57,536 nt of DNA. It comes from Desulfosporosinus metallidurans (GTDB taxonomy: Bacteria; Bacillota; Desulfitobacteriia; Desulfitobacteriales; Desulfitobacteriaceae). Both the position numbers and the translations under genes were made by a program. Each line of letters begins with the position of its first letter. Positions within the stretch are counted from its first letter, which is position 1. This document shows, in pieces, positions 8,986-18,316 of this stretch. The DNA lies in assembly GCF_001936615.1 (NCBI RefSeq), contig NZ_MLBF01000027.1:1-57536 (forward strand). The letters run 5' to 3'. The notes beneath the pieces are model-generated. The model had not been told where the DNA came from and made no database searches. It was given only the letters and a program-made list of their open reading frames with translations.

Positions 8986-10185
8986 GTGTCTGAGATACAA
9001 AAAGTAATGACCATAACCCTGATGCGGGCCGATTTTTACGACAGCCCCGCCTATACTGGCGCATACCTCCGGCTCCCAGCAAATCAAAACGAGATGCAGG
9101 ACGCGATGGAACGTGCAAGAATTACCGCCAGTCAGCCATTTAAAATAGTAGAGTGTTACAACAATCAGGGGGAGTACATTGACTTCATTCCTGAAAATCC
9201 GTCGCTTGACGAGCTGAACTTTATTGCCTCCCGGCTGGAAGAAATGGAGGACTGGCAGAAAATTGCCTTTAAGGGTCTCGTCCAAATGGAGAAAACGCCA
9301 CCCACCATGCAGACGCTCATCAACATCACCTATAATATGGACGATATCCAGTGTGTTCCCGTGAAGAACGATGCGGAGTTAGGTGAATTTTATCTCGACA
9401 ACGGCTTCGTTGATGCGGTAAATGAGATTCCGGATGAATACATGGAGGGAATTCTGGAGTTTATCGATCTGGAAAAAGTCGGACGCATCCAGCGGAAAGC
9501 AGAGGGCGGTGTCTATATGGATAGCCACTATGTGGTCAAAGATTTTGAGAACTTGAAACAGGTATATGATGGTTCCCAACTGCCGGAGCAGTCAGCAGGA
9601 AACGATTATGTGTTTAATCTGCTTTTGGAAAACGGTGTAGAGGAATTGAAAAATAATGGGGGTCAATGTCTTGCCCTTCCTGCTTCACCGGAAGAAATCA
9701 GCGAGGCTCTCCGCTATTTAAAAGCGACCAGCCTTGACGACTGCATCATCGCAAGGAGCGAAAGTATCATTCCCCGGTTGGATAACAACTTTTCCTTCTC
9801 CGAGGACATTGAAAAAATCAGTATCCTTGCGGACAGAATCAAAGAACTGGAGAGTCAAGGCATGCTGTCAAAGTATAAGGCTGTCCTTGAATTCACAGAC
9901 TGCACAGACATCGACCACACCCTTGACCTCACGCAAAACCTTAATTGCTTCGACTTTTATCCGGAGATGTCCTCGCCGGAGGACTTTGGAAAGCTGGCGC
10001 TGCTGAAAGCCTCCGGACTGAAGCCGGATGACATTGCCTTCAAGTACCTTGAATTCACTCATTACGGCTATACCATGATGGAAAAGGACGGCGTCAACAG
10101 TACCGCGTATGGCCTTGTCCGCCGCAATGAAAAAGAACTGGTGCTGGAATATTGCCGACCGTCTATCGGGCAGCAGATGATATAA
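8986..10185 (+). CDS. ArdA-like antirestriction protein
   Basis: The 399-residue protein begins at GTG with AGGAGG upstream. Its first about 120 residues resemble the ArdA start on Firmicutes ICEs (YTGAYLRLPA, then a segment on bending sequence such as YIDF and SLDELNFIASRL). ArdA proteins are acidic DNA mimics that block type I restriction and methylation enzymes, protecting incoming conjugative DNA. The chain is much longer than classical ArdA (about 165 residues), so it has extra or repeated domains. Position near the element edge fits early expression. Family assignment is firm for the N-terminal part, less so for the rest. Confidence 0.8.
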   Translation: MSEIQKVMTITLMRADFYDSPAYTGAYLRLPANQNEMQDAMERARITASQPFKIVECYNNQGEYIDFIPENPSLDELNFIASRLEEMEDWQKIAFKGLVQMEKTPPTMQTLINITYNMDDIQCVPVKNDAELGEFYLDNGFVDAVNEIPDEYMEGILEFIDLEKVGRIQRKAEGGVYMDSHYVVKDFENLKQVYDGSQLPEQSAGNDYVFNLLLENGVEELKNNGGQCLALPASPEEISEALRYLKATSLDDCIIARSESIIPRLDNNFSFSEDIEKISILADRIKELESQGMLSKYKAVLEFTDCTDIDHTLDLTQNLNCFDFYPEMSSPEDFGKLALLKASGLKPDDIAFKYLEFTHYGYTMMEKDGVNSTAYGLVRRNEKELVLEYCRPSIGQQMI

Positions 10186-10280
10186 AACAAAAATTTGAAT
10201 CGGAATACACAAGGGCAATCACCCATGAGGCGCTATCTGAAAAGGCGGTGTCTTTTTTGTTGCCAGAAAGGAGCTGAAAC

Positions 10281-10481
10281 ATGAACTCAGATATAAAATC
10301 AGAAAGGAAAAAAGGCGGCAGTGATCCTGCGCCGCCAAGACAAATTTTTACCGTCCCTCTTCCCAAAGACACTGTCAGGTGCGAAGGCTGCCCCTATCCT
10401 CGTGTCGGCTTCATCTGCTGGGATCCGGATGGAACCTGTCTGCGAACCTATATGGACAGGATCAGCAGGCCAAGGAGGTGA
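10281..10481 (+). CDS. Small Cys-containing ICE protein
   Basis: A 66-residue basic protein with a good ribosome site (AAAGGAG) and C-x2-C plus two later cysteines, suggesting a small zinc-binding fold. It sits 6 bases before the adenine methylase gene and is probably co-transcribed. No family recognised. Confidence 0.65.
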   Translation: MNSDIKSERKKGGSDPAPPRQIFTVPLPKDTVRCEGCPYPRVGFICWDPDGTCLRTYMDRISRPRR

Positions 10482-10487
10482 TGAGTA

Positions 10488-11465
10488 TTGAACAGCATCA
10501 TCAGCTGGGTGGGCGGCAAAAAAGCCCTGCGACAACTCATCTACATTAGGCTGCCCAAGGAGTTCGGACGATACATCGAGGTCTTTGGCGGCGGAGGCTG
10601 GGTGCTTTTCGGCAGGCCGCCCGATACCGTCATGGAGGTTTACAACGACTTTAACTCAAATCTTGCCAACCTATTCTTTTGCGTGAAAGAACGCACTCTT
10701 GCTTTTTTAAAAGAACTCGGTTTCCTCCCGATGAATTCCAGAGATGAGTTCGTCGTCATCAGAAAATTTATAGACAAGGGGGAGTTCAACCGCGACTACT
10801 TAAAAGAAGAACTGGAGTTAGCCCAGCACAATCTCTCCCCGATTGAATTTGAAGTGATCAAGGAGATTCTCCTTGAAAATGCTGAGGTTACTAATGTAAA
10901 GCGTGCCGCCTCCTTCTTCAAGTTGATTCGTTACAGCTACGGCAGCGGCTGCACTTCATATGGCTGTCAGCCTTTCGATGTTCGTAAATGCTTCTTCCTC
11001 ATATGGGAGGCAAACCGCAGACTCGCTAACACGGTTATTGAGAATAAAGACTTCGAGGCGTTGATCCGTCAATACGACAGGGACAACGCCTTTTTTTATT
11101 GCGATCCGCCGTATTTTGAAACCGAGGATCACTATCAGGTGGAATTTAAAAAGGAGGATCATGTGCGTCTTCGGGATACGTTGACACAATGCAAAGGCAA
11201 CTGGCTGGTGTCCTACAACGACTGTGAATATATCCGCAAGCTGTATGAGGGATACCATATCGAAGCCGTCACCCGCATCAACAATCTCGCGCAGCGGTAT
11301 GACAGCGGCTGCGAGTATGCGGAAATCTTTATATCCAACTACGACACCGCGGAGCGTATGCGGGATATCCCGATGCAGATGGGGCTGTTTGATATCGACA
11401 CAGACTGGATGAACAAGCCGGTTGATATGACTTCACAAACATGTACAGGAGGTGCTAATGATTAA
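10488..11465 (+). CDS. D12-class DNA adenine N6-methyltransferase (Dam-like)
   Basis: A 325-residue methylase with the class D12 order: N-terminal WVGGK SAM-binding segment, Gly-rich FGGGGWV near residue 35, and catalytic DPPYF near residue 206. It transfers a methyl group from SAM to adenine N6. The TTG start at 10488 follows AGGAGGTGATGAG. No restriction endonuclease is next to it, so it is an orphan methylase; beside an ArdA-like gene it probably shields ICE DNA from host restriction or marks replication state. Recognition sequence unknown. Confidence 0.9.
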   Translation: MNSIISWVGGKKALRQLIYIRLPKEFGRYIEVFGGGGWVLFGRPPDTVMEVYNDFNSNLANLFFCVKERTLAFLKELGFLPMNSRDEFVVIRKFIDKGEFNRDYLKEELELAQHNLSPIEFEVIKEILLENAEVTNVKRAASFFKLIRYSYGSGCTSYGCQPFDVRKCFFLIWEANRRLANTVIENKDFEALIRQYDRDNAFFYCDPPYFETEDHYQVEFKKEDHVRLRDTLTQCKGNWLVSYNDCEYIRKLYEGYHIEAVTRINNLAQRYDSGCEYAEIFISNYDTAERMRDIPMQMGLFDIDTDWMNKPVDMTSQTCTGGAND

Positions 11466-11838
11466 TATAAAAGTTTACAGTATGACTCAAACGCCGCTGT
11501 GGATATCTCCTATGACTTGTAATATACCTAACAACAATGAATATGTGGAGGAAGCTCTGCAGCGGATCAAAAGAAACCAACAGCTCATCGGCGTGAAAAT
11601 TGCCGTGGAATACAGCTGCAGCAAAATAGGTCTCAGTGGGAAGCTGCAGCAGGGCGAAACCTTAGACGACCTGTATGTCCTATCCGAAAAGCTGTCGGTG
11701 TTATCAGCAGATGAACTGAAACGCTATGAGCTGGCGCTGGAGGACGGGACGGCACGGGATGTAAGAAGCCTGATTGCTTTCGCCGCCAGCATAAAAAATG
11801 CCATACCCAATATGAATAGCGCCCCAGCTATGGGGTGA
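11458..11838 (+). CDS. ICE-encoded hypothetical protein
   Basis: A 126-residue protein; ATG 11458 sits 5 bases after AGGAGG and inside the end of the methylase gene. The middle contains an EYSCSKIGLSGKLQQGE segment. No family is recognised. It ends in NSAPAMG, a poor version of the Met-rich tail seen on several ICE proteins. Confidence 0.65.
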   Translation: MINIKVYSMTQTPLWISPMTCNIPNNNEYVEEALQRIKRNQQLIGVKIAVEYSCSKIGLSGKLQQGETLDDLYVLSEKLSVLSADELKRYELALEDGTARDVRSLIAFAASIKNAIPNMNSAPAMG

Positions 11839-11854
11839 TAAGGAGGAACAGACT

Positions 11855-12274
11855 ATGAAAATGATTGAAATCCAAAGCACTGTGGATCAGCAAGGGCAGC
11901 TTACCATCGCTGCACAGCTCCTGCGGGACATGGGACTTGTGTCCGGCGACACGGTGAAGCTGGCGTACATCAGCGACTCTACCGGCTCTATCTCCAACAC
12001 CTTCAAGGAATTTATCCTTACCTCGAACGGCATTGCTGCGCTCGAAGATGACGAAGAAGATGAACTCACACTGCCCCATGAGCTGCTGGAGGCGGCACAA
12101 ATACCCTTGGACAGTGACCTTGAAGTGGTCTGTGCTAAGGGTACTGTCGTCATCATGGAGGCAGACCTGTTGGATAGCCTTCCCGATGAGCTGCGGGAGC
12201 TGTTCGCTGACCTCGGTATCAATCCCGATACAGTTCGGGAGGTCATGAGAAACGGAGGGTTTGCACATGAGTAA
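11855..12274 (+). CDS. AbrB/SpoVT-like protein, first of a pair
   Basis: A 139-residue acidic protein. Its start (a beta-rich segment with QGQLTIAAQLLRDMGLVSGDTVKL) resembles the AbrB/MazE swapped-hairpin domain, and a second similar unit follows (LTLPHELLEAAQIPLDSDLEV). The Glu/Asp-rich composition makes direct DNA binding less sure than for the next gene. It overlaps that gene by 8 bases, suggesting a coupled pair of regulators. Confidence 0.7.
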   Translation: MKMIEIQSTVDQQGQLTIAAQLLRDMGLVSGDTVKLAYISDSTGSISNTFKEFILTSNGIAALEDDEEDELTLPHELLEAAQIPLDSDLEVVCAKGTVVIMEADLLDSLPDELRELFADLGINPDTVREVMRNGGFAHE

Positions 12275-12560
12275 GGAAAAGCCCATCTACAAGATACTGG
12301 ACGGCAAAGGCCGCGTCCTGATTCCCAAGGAGCTGCGCACCGCCGCCGAAATGGACTACGGCGACATTGTCAGGCTGGGTATTCAAAAGGGCGTTGTCAC
12401 CACAAAAAAGGTTGACATCATTGAGGTGGGTGACCAGTCGCCAGAGGCGGTAGAGGCTTTTATAAGAGCAGCCATTAAGGATATGCCAGAGGAAACGCAG
12501 ATCGCCATCGCCGCCCATATTCTTGAACTTGTGGAGCGCAGAAAGGGGATCAGAAAATGA
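12267..12560 (+). CDS. AbrB/MazE-family DNA-binding regulator
   Basis: A 97-residue protein with the AbrB-type N-terminus (KILDGKGRVLIPKELRTAAEMDYGDIVRLGI). Such proteins bind DNA as dimers of swapped hairpins. ATG 12267 follows GGAGGG; an in-frame ATG at 12261 is too close to it. Coupled to both neighbours by short overlaps. It probably controls ICE genes, but no target site is identified. Confidence 0.82.
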   Translation: MSKEKPIYKILDGKGRVLIPKELRTAAEMDYGDIVRLGIQKGVVTTKKVDIIEVGDQSPEAVEAFIRAAIKDMPEETQIAIAAHILELVERRKGIRK

Positions 12561-13141
12561 CGGAAAGAATCACTTTCACTCATGAGGACTGCACCGAGAT
12601 CGGCTATGCAATGCCCATCGTTGGCAAGGTCATTGTGCTGAAGCTGCCCTCGCTGCCGCAGGAATATCAGGATGCCAGCCATCAACTGTACTTTTGCAAG
12701 GGCGGCAACGGCAGCAATCCCAATCCCATCGGGCGCTCCATCTTCACGGTTTCGCTCGCGAATGGTGAAAGAGTCCGGTGGAACCGCAGTGATGTCCTCG
12801 GTATCCTGAAATCGGAACTGCTGCCCGACTCCGCCAAACTGCACCTTTCTCAAATTCGCCCAAGCGGTGCGCTTGACCTGCGGGAGCATGAACCAAAGTA
12901 CAGCGGCTACAGCTTCCTGCCGGATGACAGGTATACCGCAGGCGTGTGGCTCTGTAATGAGAAAGAAGTTATGGACTACATTGAAATGCAAAAGGATTAC
13001 CAGCATAGGGTGATGATTTGTGACCGCAATGACTTCTGCGTGTTCGAGATGATCAAAGGTGAGATTATCCATCCTTCGACGGAGGTCATCGAGGCGTTCC
13101 GAACAGAGCGACAGGACGGCGGCATGAATATGAATCTGTGA
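12557..13141 (+). CDS. ICE protein of unknown function with GMNMNL C-terminal tail
   Basis: A 194-residue soluble protein overlapping the AbrB gene by 4 bases. It has a conserved-looking middle (GGNGSNPNPIGRSIF) but I recognise no family. The last residues, GGMNMNL, match the Gly-Met-x-Met-x-hydrophobic ending shared by at least seven other proteins of this element. A strong terminator follows. Confidence 0.75.
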   Translation: MTERITFTHEDCTEIGYAMPIVGKVIVLKLPSLPQEYQDASHQLYFCKGGNGSNPNPIGRSIFTVSLANGERVRWNRSDVLGILKSELLPDSAKLHLSQIRPSGALDLREHEPKYSGYSFLPDDRYTAGVWLCNEKEVMDYIEMQKDYQHRVMICDRNDFCVFEMIKGEIIHPSTEVIEAFRTERQDGGMNMNL

Positions 13142-13163
13142 AGCATAATGGCAAAGATGGAAT

Positions 13164-13203
13164 AGAGCCAAGGTCAGAACAACGGAATGACCTTGGCTCT
13201 TTA
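13164..13203 (+). terminator. Strong intrinsic terminator
   Basis: AGAGCCAAGGTCA (13164-13176) pairs perfectly with TGACCTTGGCTCT (13188-13200). Only TTT follows, but the 13-bp stem is clear. It separates the left regulatory genes from the adhesin. Confidence 0.8.
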
Positions 13204-13240
13204 AATATCCATAAAAAAATTATGAAAGGAATGAAAAACC

Positions 13241-16200
13241 ATGGAACAGAAAAGTAAAAAAATCTGTGCCGTCGTCCTTGTTCTGTTGTTGCTGCTTTGC
13301 GGCAGCATCTACGTAGGGAGGACGCTTATGTTTCCCGACTCAAATAGGGGGGAGGAAACCAAGCATCCAGCAGACAATACCTCCCTCAAAGATGACGATG
13401 CGGGTAAGGGCAATCTCACTATTCTGGATCAGGACGATTTGATAGACAGTAGACATGACAATGCCAGCAGCCCCAGCAACACCAGTCGTCCGGCTGATGC
13501 AGTAAAGGACGACAAACAGAATAAAGTAAAGAACGAAACAGAGAAAGCCTCTCCTAGCAACACAAGCGAAAATTCCAGCAGCAGCTCTAATAGCAATTCA
13601 GGTAGTAGTTCTGATAACAGCAGTCCTGGCAATAGTGGTTCTGGAAGCAGTTCGGATGGCAGCAATCCGGGCAATGACGGTTCTGGAAACAGTTCTGATA
13701 GCAACAATCCGGGTAATAGCAATTCGGATAACAGTTCTGGCAGCAGTCCGGGTAGTGAATCAGGCGGCGGTTCTATCAGCTACCCAAGGGCGCAGGTCGC
13801 TTTTGAGCTGCCAGCCACGGCGCACACCGACTCCGAAATCCATGTAGTTCCTACTCTGAAATACACCGGAAGCCTCACATGGTCACTTACCAAGGAAGCT
13901 GTAGACGGAGCGCAAACCGCCGTTGAACTTTCAAAAGCGATAGACGGCTCCCTCACTAATGAGGGCGGTACCATCACCTTTAAGGAAAGTGGCAGCTATA
14001 CCCTGACCGCCACCGCTGTCAATTATGGCGGCAGAGAAACCATTTGCACCAAAAGCATCATAGTCTATCCCGTGGTCGATGTAAGTTTTGATTTACCTGA
14101 GTACACCCATACGGACAGAACGGTTACCATTGCAACCTACGCCAAGTTAGACGGTCTTAATATTGTATGGTCGGTAGCCAAGGACGGCGAAGTGGCTCAA
14201 TTGGAAAGTATCATTGAGGGCAGCCTCGGAAGCGATGGCGGTACGGTTGCTTTTAAAACGAAAGGTAGCTATGCGATTACCGCCACCGTTACCGATGCCA
14301 CTGGCAGGAGCTTCACCCACAGCGAGTCTGTTGCGATCTTTCCTGTTGCGGGTGTGGCCTTTGAGCTTCCGGCTACTGCGCACACCGACACCTCCATCGA
14401 ACTTGTCACCTCCCTGACCGAGATGGATGGCTTAACTGCCGAGTGGAGTCTCACTAAAAACGGTGAAGCGGTTGCCATCAGCGATGCCATCGATGGAAGT
14501 TTGACGAATGCTGTAGGTAAAATTCGCTTTAAACAAAAAGGAGTGTATTTATTAACCGCCAAGGTTACAGACAAAAGCGGCAGAGCTTTTGAAACCAAAG
14601 CGACTACCACAGTTTACCCCGTTGGGGCCGCAGGTTTTTATTTGCCGGAAATCACCCATACGGATACGGCTGTCACTGTAGAGGCGACTTTCCAAAACAT
14701 TGACACTGCCATTGCGGTATGGTCGCTGACCAAGGAAGATAAAGAGACAGCCATCGACGATTATATCGAGGGAACCCTGACCAACGACGGCGGTACCATC
14801 CGATTCAAGGAGAAGGGAAAATATGTGCTGAAAGCAGCCTTTACCGATGGAGCGGGTAGAACCTACAGCTATACATCGACGGTTACTGTTTATCCAGTTC
14901 CGAGCCTTACGTTTCAGATGCCTGCCACGGCACACACCGATACCAACCTTAAGATTGATACCACAACAACTGAGATGGACAGACTGACAGTGGAGTGGCT
15001 GGTGGACAATACCTATGGCTTCCAAGATTGGAGCACCTATGTAGACGGTAAACTGAAGAATGACGGCGGCACGATCCGCTTCAAGCATGCTGGAGTGTAT
15101 GAGCTGGTGGCAAGGGTGACCGATGCCACAGGCCGTGTGTTCCTCTTCGAAACCGGTGACAAGATCGAGGTGCATCCTGTGCTGGATATTCGGTTTGAGT
15201 TGACGGAGTCAACCTACACCGACCGGACAATCGACCTCAGAACCACCGGAAACATCGGTGTCCTGCCTATCGAATGGAGCATTACAAAGAACAGCAAAAC
15301 GGTACCATTTGAAACGAATGTGAATGGAACGCTCAACGCACAGGGAGGAAAAATCCGCTTCACCGAGGCTGGCGAATATACCCTGACCGCGTCTATGACC
15401 GATGCTCTTGGCAGAACCTTCTCCTATAGCGGTACGGTTACCGTTTATCCAATATCGGAAATACAGCTTGCTCTGCCGGAAGTCGCGTATGCGGGGGAAG
15501 CCGTTACAGCCACTGTCAGCGGAAGCAATCTCGAAAACCTTACTGTCGCATGGACGATTTCAACGGACGATGGCGATACCAATCCTTACACCGACTATGC
15601 AAACGGCAGTCTTTCCAATGAGGGCGGCAGTATTACCTTCAAAGCAAAAGGCAGCTATGTTATGACCGCCACCATGACGGATGTGCTTGGCAGAACCTTC
15701 TCCGAGAGTAAGGCAATTATCGTTTATCCGATACCGGAAATCCAATTGACGCTTCCACAGGTCTCCTATGCAGGAGAAGCTATTGCCGTGGCGGTGAGCG
15801 GTAATAATATCGACAATCTTTCCGCTACATGGACGATATCGGCTAACGATGGTATTGCAGCTATCTATACTGACTACGCCAGTGGCAGCCTTTCCAATGA
15901 TGGTGGCAGTATCACCTTTAAAGCAAAAGGCAACTATATGCTGACTGTCACCATGACTGACACCCTTGGTAGAACCTTCTACGATAGCAGGGCAATCACC
16001 GTCTATTCGATACCGGAAATTCAGTTGACGATTCCGCAGGTTTCCTATGCGGGAGAAGCCGTTGCTGTGACAGTGAGCGGAAGTGACCTTGAAAATCTAA
16101 CCACTACTTGGACGATATCGGCTAACGACAGTACTGCAGCTACCTATACCGACTATGCCGGTGGCAGCCTTTCCAATGAGAGAGGCAGTATCACCTTCGC

Positions 16201-17656
16201 AGAAAAAGGCAGCTATGTGCTAATCGTCACCATGACAGATGTGCTTGGCAGGACTTTTTCTGAAAGCAAAGCCATCACCATCTATTCCATACCTGACATG
16301 CAGATCAGCCTGCCGCAGCTTACTTACAGCGGCGAAGCCCTTCCTGTTACTATTGCGGGGAGTGAACTGAACGGCCTCAATATTATTTGGAGCATGTCAG
16401 TAGATGGCGGCACTACGGTGCCCTACACCCAATACGCGACCGGCACCCTCGGAAACAATGGTGGTGAGCTGCGTATCAGCACGGACAAGACCATCATTGT
16501 AAAACTCATCGCAACTGCAAAAGATGACAATGGCCGCAGCTTTACCTTTGTTTCCGGAACAGCTACTGTGAAACCCACTGTACAATGCTCTTTTACGATC
16601 CCGTCTTCCGTTCATGTTGGTACAAACTTTAATGTTTCCATGAAGAGCGTCTCCGGCTTGGAGGGCAAAAGCATTGTGTGGTCGCTGACCAAGGACGGCA
16701 GTGCGGCAAGTTATACCGGCAGCCTTAACAACAACGGCGGCAGCATCGCTGTCGGCGCTACCGGAACCTATACCCTGACAGCCAGCGTTACGGACGATGC
16801 GAGCAGAGTATTCACCCATTCCGAGAACGTAACCATCACCAACACCGCTCCCAATAAACCGACAGCAAGCGCAACGATGACAAGAACCGTCAAGGATCAG
16901 AAATTCCTTGTAAACTCCACGGTCTCATCCACTGATCCCGACGGAGATACCGTCATTTATGAATACAGCAGTCAGAGCGCAGACGGCTATTATGCAGCAG
17001 GCTCCCACACCGTCAAGGTAAGGGCAAAGGATGCATACGGCGCATATTCCGATTGGACGGATATCAACTTCACCATTACTAATTCAGCGCCAAGCACCCC
17101 GGTCATCACCAGAACGCCAAACGGCAACAGTGTCACACCCAACACGCTTGTAACTATTACCGCATCCTCTACTGATCCGGAAGGAGATGCCATCACCTAT
17201 TTATGGGAAGGCAGGCCGTCTCAAACATCCGCCTATCCACTGGGCAAAAACACTGTACGTGTGAAAGCGGTGGACGCAGCAGGCGCGGAGTCCCCGTGGA
17301 CGGCTATCGTATTCTTTGTCGCGGATAGCACCAATGGCGGCGGCATGACGCTGACCGGCCCTGAATCCGTTATCCTTGAACAAGGACTTGCGGGCGCGAC
17401 CATCACCGAGTATACCTTCACCGTTCCACCGGTAAGCGGTCACAGCGGAAGCGACTACGGTCGGGTGCGCGGCTACAACGTGAAAAAAGGCGTATGGGAT
17501 CAGCTTGACTACCAAACGACCACCAACGGCATCACCTTCAGCCGGACGCTGACCGCAGGCGTGTATTCACAGCTGGAGTTTTACTACTATACCAACCACA
17601 ACTGCATGTACAACAAGAGCAATATCACCTATTCGGTCACGTACTATTTTGAATAG
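13241..17656 (+). CDS. Giant surface adhesin-like protein with 11 Ig-like repeats
   Basis: A 1471-residue exported protein. Residues about 5-25 form a signal anchor. A low-complexity Ser/Asn/Gly linker (about 80-180) follows, then 11 repeats of roughly 95 residues. Each opens with a [VI]x[LF]xLP...[HY][TA][DG] strand and contains a TWSL-type segment, GSL[TS]N-GG[TS]ITFK and a GSY-LTA strand. Two PKD/fibronectin-like domains (TDPDGD, TDPEGD) and a unique C-terminal domain come last. No LPxTG is seen. The gene sits just before the Tad-like pilus genes, so a role in mating-cell contact or surface display is likely but inferred. Confidence 0.85.
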   Translation: MEQKSKKICAVVLVLLLLLCGSIYVGRTLMFPDSNRGEETKHPADNTSLKDDDAGKGNLTILDQDDLIDSRHDNASSPSNTSRPADAVKDDKQNKVKNETEKASPSNTSENSSSSSNSNSGSSSDNSSPGNSGSGSSSDGSNPGNDGSGNSSDSNNPGNSNSDNSSGSSPGSESGGGSISYPRAQVAFELPATAHTDSEIHVVPTLKYTGSLTWSLTKEAVDGAQTAVELSKAIDGSLTNEGGTITFKESGSYTLTATAVNYGGRETICTKSIIVYPVVDVSFDLPEYTHTDRTVTIATYAKLDGLNIVWSVAKDGEVAQLESIIEGSLGSDGGTVAFKTKGSYAITATVTDATGRSFTHSESVAIFPVAGVAFELPATAHTDTSIELVTSLTEMDGLTAEWSLTKNGEAVAISDAIDGSLTNAVGKIRFKQKGVYLLTAKVTDKSGRAFETKATTTVYPVGAAGFYLPEITHTDTAVTVEATFQNIDTAIAVWSLTKEDKETAIDDYIEGTLTNDGGTIRFKEKGKYVLKAAFTDGAGRTYSYTSTVTVYPVPSLTFQMPATAHTDTNLKIDTTTTEMDRLTVEWLVDNTYGFQDWSTYVDGKLKNDGGTIRFKHAGVYELVARVTDATGRVFLFETGDKIEVHPVLDIRFELTESTYTDRTIDLRTTGNIGVLPIEWSITKNSKTVPFETNVNGTLNAQGGKIRFTEAGEYTLTASMTDALGRTFSYSGTVTVYPISEIQLALPEVAYAGEAVTATVSGSNLENLTVAWTISTDDGDTNPYTDYANGSLSNEGGSITFKAKGSYVMTATMTDVLGRTFSESKAIIVYPIPEIQLTLPQVSYAGEAIAVAVSGNNIDNLSATWTISANDGIAAIYTDYASGSLSNDGGSITFKAKGNYMLTVTMTDTLGRTFYDSRAITVYSIPEIQLTIPQVSYAGEAVAVTVSGSDLENLTTTWTISANDSTAATYTDYAGGSLSNERGSITFAEKGSYVLIVTMTDVLGRTFSESKAITIYSIPDMQISLPQLTYSGEALPVTIAGSELNGLNIIWSMSVDGGTTVPYTQYATGTLGNNGGELRISTDKTIIVKLIATAKDDNGRSFTFVSGTATVKPTVQCSFTIPSSVHVGTNFNVSMKSVSGLEGKSIVWSLTKDGSAASYTGSLNNNGGSIAVGATGTYTLTASVTDDASRVFTHSENVTITNTAPNKPTASATMTRTVKDQKFLVNSTVSSTDPDGDTVIYEYSSQSADGYYAAGSHTVKVRAKDAYGAYSDWTDINFTITNSAPSTPVITRTPNGNSVTPNTLVTITASSTDPEGDAITYLWEGRPSQTSAYPLGKNTVRVKAVDAAGAESPWTAIVFFVADSTNGGGMTLTGPESVILEQGLAGATITEYTFTVPPVSGHSGSDYGRVRGYNVKKGVWDQLDYQTTTNGITFSRTLTAGVYSQLEFYYYTNHNCMYNKSNITYSVTYYFE

Positions 17657-17691
17657 GCCCCATGGGGAACCCATTGAAAGGAGGAATCTGA

Positions 17692-18252
17692 ATGAATGGC
17701 ATCACGATTAAAAACGACCGCATCCTGTTCTACGGCAATACTGCAGGTTATGTGGAGGGAAGCAAGGCAATCGTTGATCCTATGTTTCAGTGCGAGGAAT
17801 TAAAAGATTACCTTTCAGAGAAAAAGAAACTGGAAATTCAATGGACAAGCGGCGTGTTCGACAGAATGGCAAATGGCAAGACCGACATTGATGGAAGCTC
17901 TCCAATCCTGAAAAGTTGCCGCATTCACCAGCTTAAACCGGACGTGGATATCATGATGAAGTTTATAGGTTATGACGAACTGCTGGAACACTTCGGTGAG
18001 CCGAATCCGGATAACTACCAAGCGGTGTATGACGGGCAGTTGGAAACCAACAACCTCGATGCCATCTATGAGAAATTCAACCTGAACCATCCGCCCGATT
18101 ATCAAGGTCATTCACTCTCCATGTCGGATGTTATCGAGCTGTATGACAGTAACGGTAGCAGCTTCTGCTATGTCGACCGGTTCGGCTTCAAGGAGATTGC
18201 ATTCCAACCGCCCGAGCAGGAGCAGCAAAATGGCCAGACTATGAATCTGTAG
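17692..18252 (+). CDS. YodL-domain protein with TMNL tail
   Basis: A 186-residue protein. Residues about 108-180 match the YodL domain of Firmicutes mobile elements (YQAVYDGQL, IYEKFNLNHP, GHSLSMSDV, YVDRFGFKE). The N-terminal half is unassigned. A Gln/Glu-rich linker leads to the end NGQTMNL, a variant of the shared Met-rich tail. Ribosome site AAAGGAGG. The biochemical role of YodL is unknown. Confidence 0.82.
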   Translation: MNGITIKNDRILFYGNTAGYVEGSKAIVDPMFQCEELKDYLSEKKKLEIQWTSGVFDRMANGKTDIDGSSPILKSCRIHQLKPDVDIMMKFIGYDELLEHFGEPNPDNYQAVYDGQLETNNLDAIYEKFNLNHPPDYQGHSLSMSDVIELYDSNGSSFCYVDRFGFKEIAFQPPEQEQQNGQTMNL

Positions 18253-18261
18253 CACTCCATG

Positions 18262-18283
18262 ACAGCCAAGCGGCTGTTTTTTT
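18262..18283 (+). terminator. Short intrinsic terminator
   Basis: ACAGCC (18262-18267), loop AAGC, GGCTGT (18272-18277), then a T run. Confidence 0.75.
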
Positions 18284-18316
18284 GTACAAAAAAATCAATC
18301 ACAGGAGGAAAAATTC

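Noticed and set aside
13429..13722. Leu/Glu-rich ORF on the minus strand
   Set aside because: Antisense shadow of the low-complexity adhesin linker; no ribosome site.
13560..13770. CRISPR-like or tandem DNA repeat
   Set aside because: The periodicity comes from codons of a Ser/Asn/Gly-rich linker; no constant repeat and unique spacer pattern.
14552..15175. 207-codon minus-strand ORF
   Set aside because: Antisense of adhesin repeats without ribosome site or known domain.
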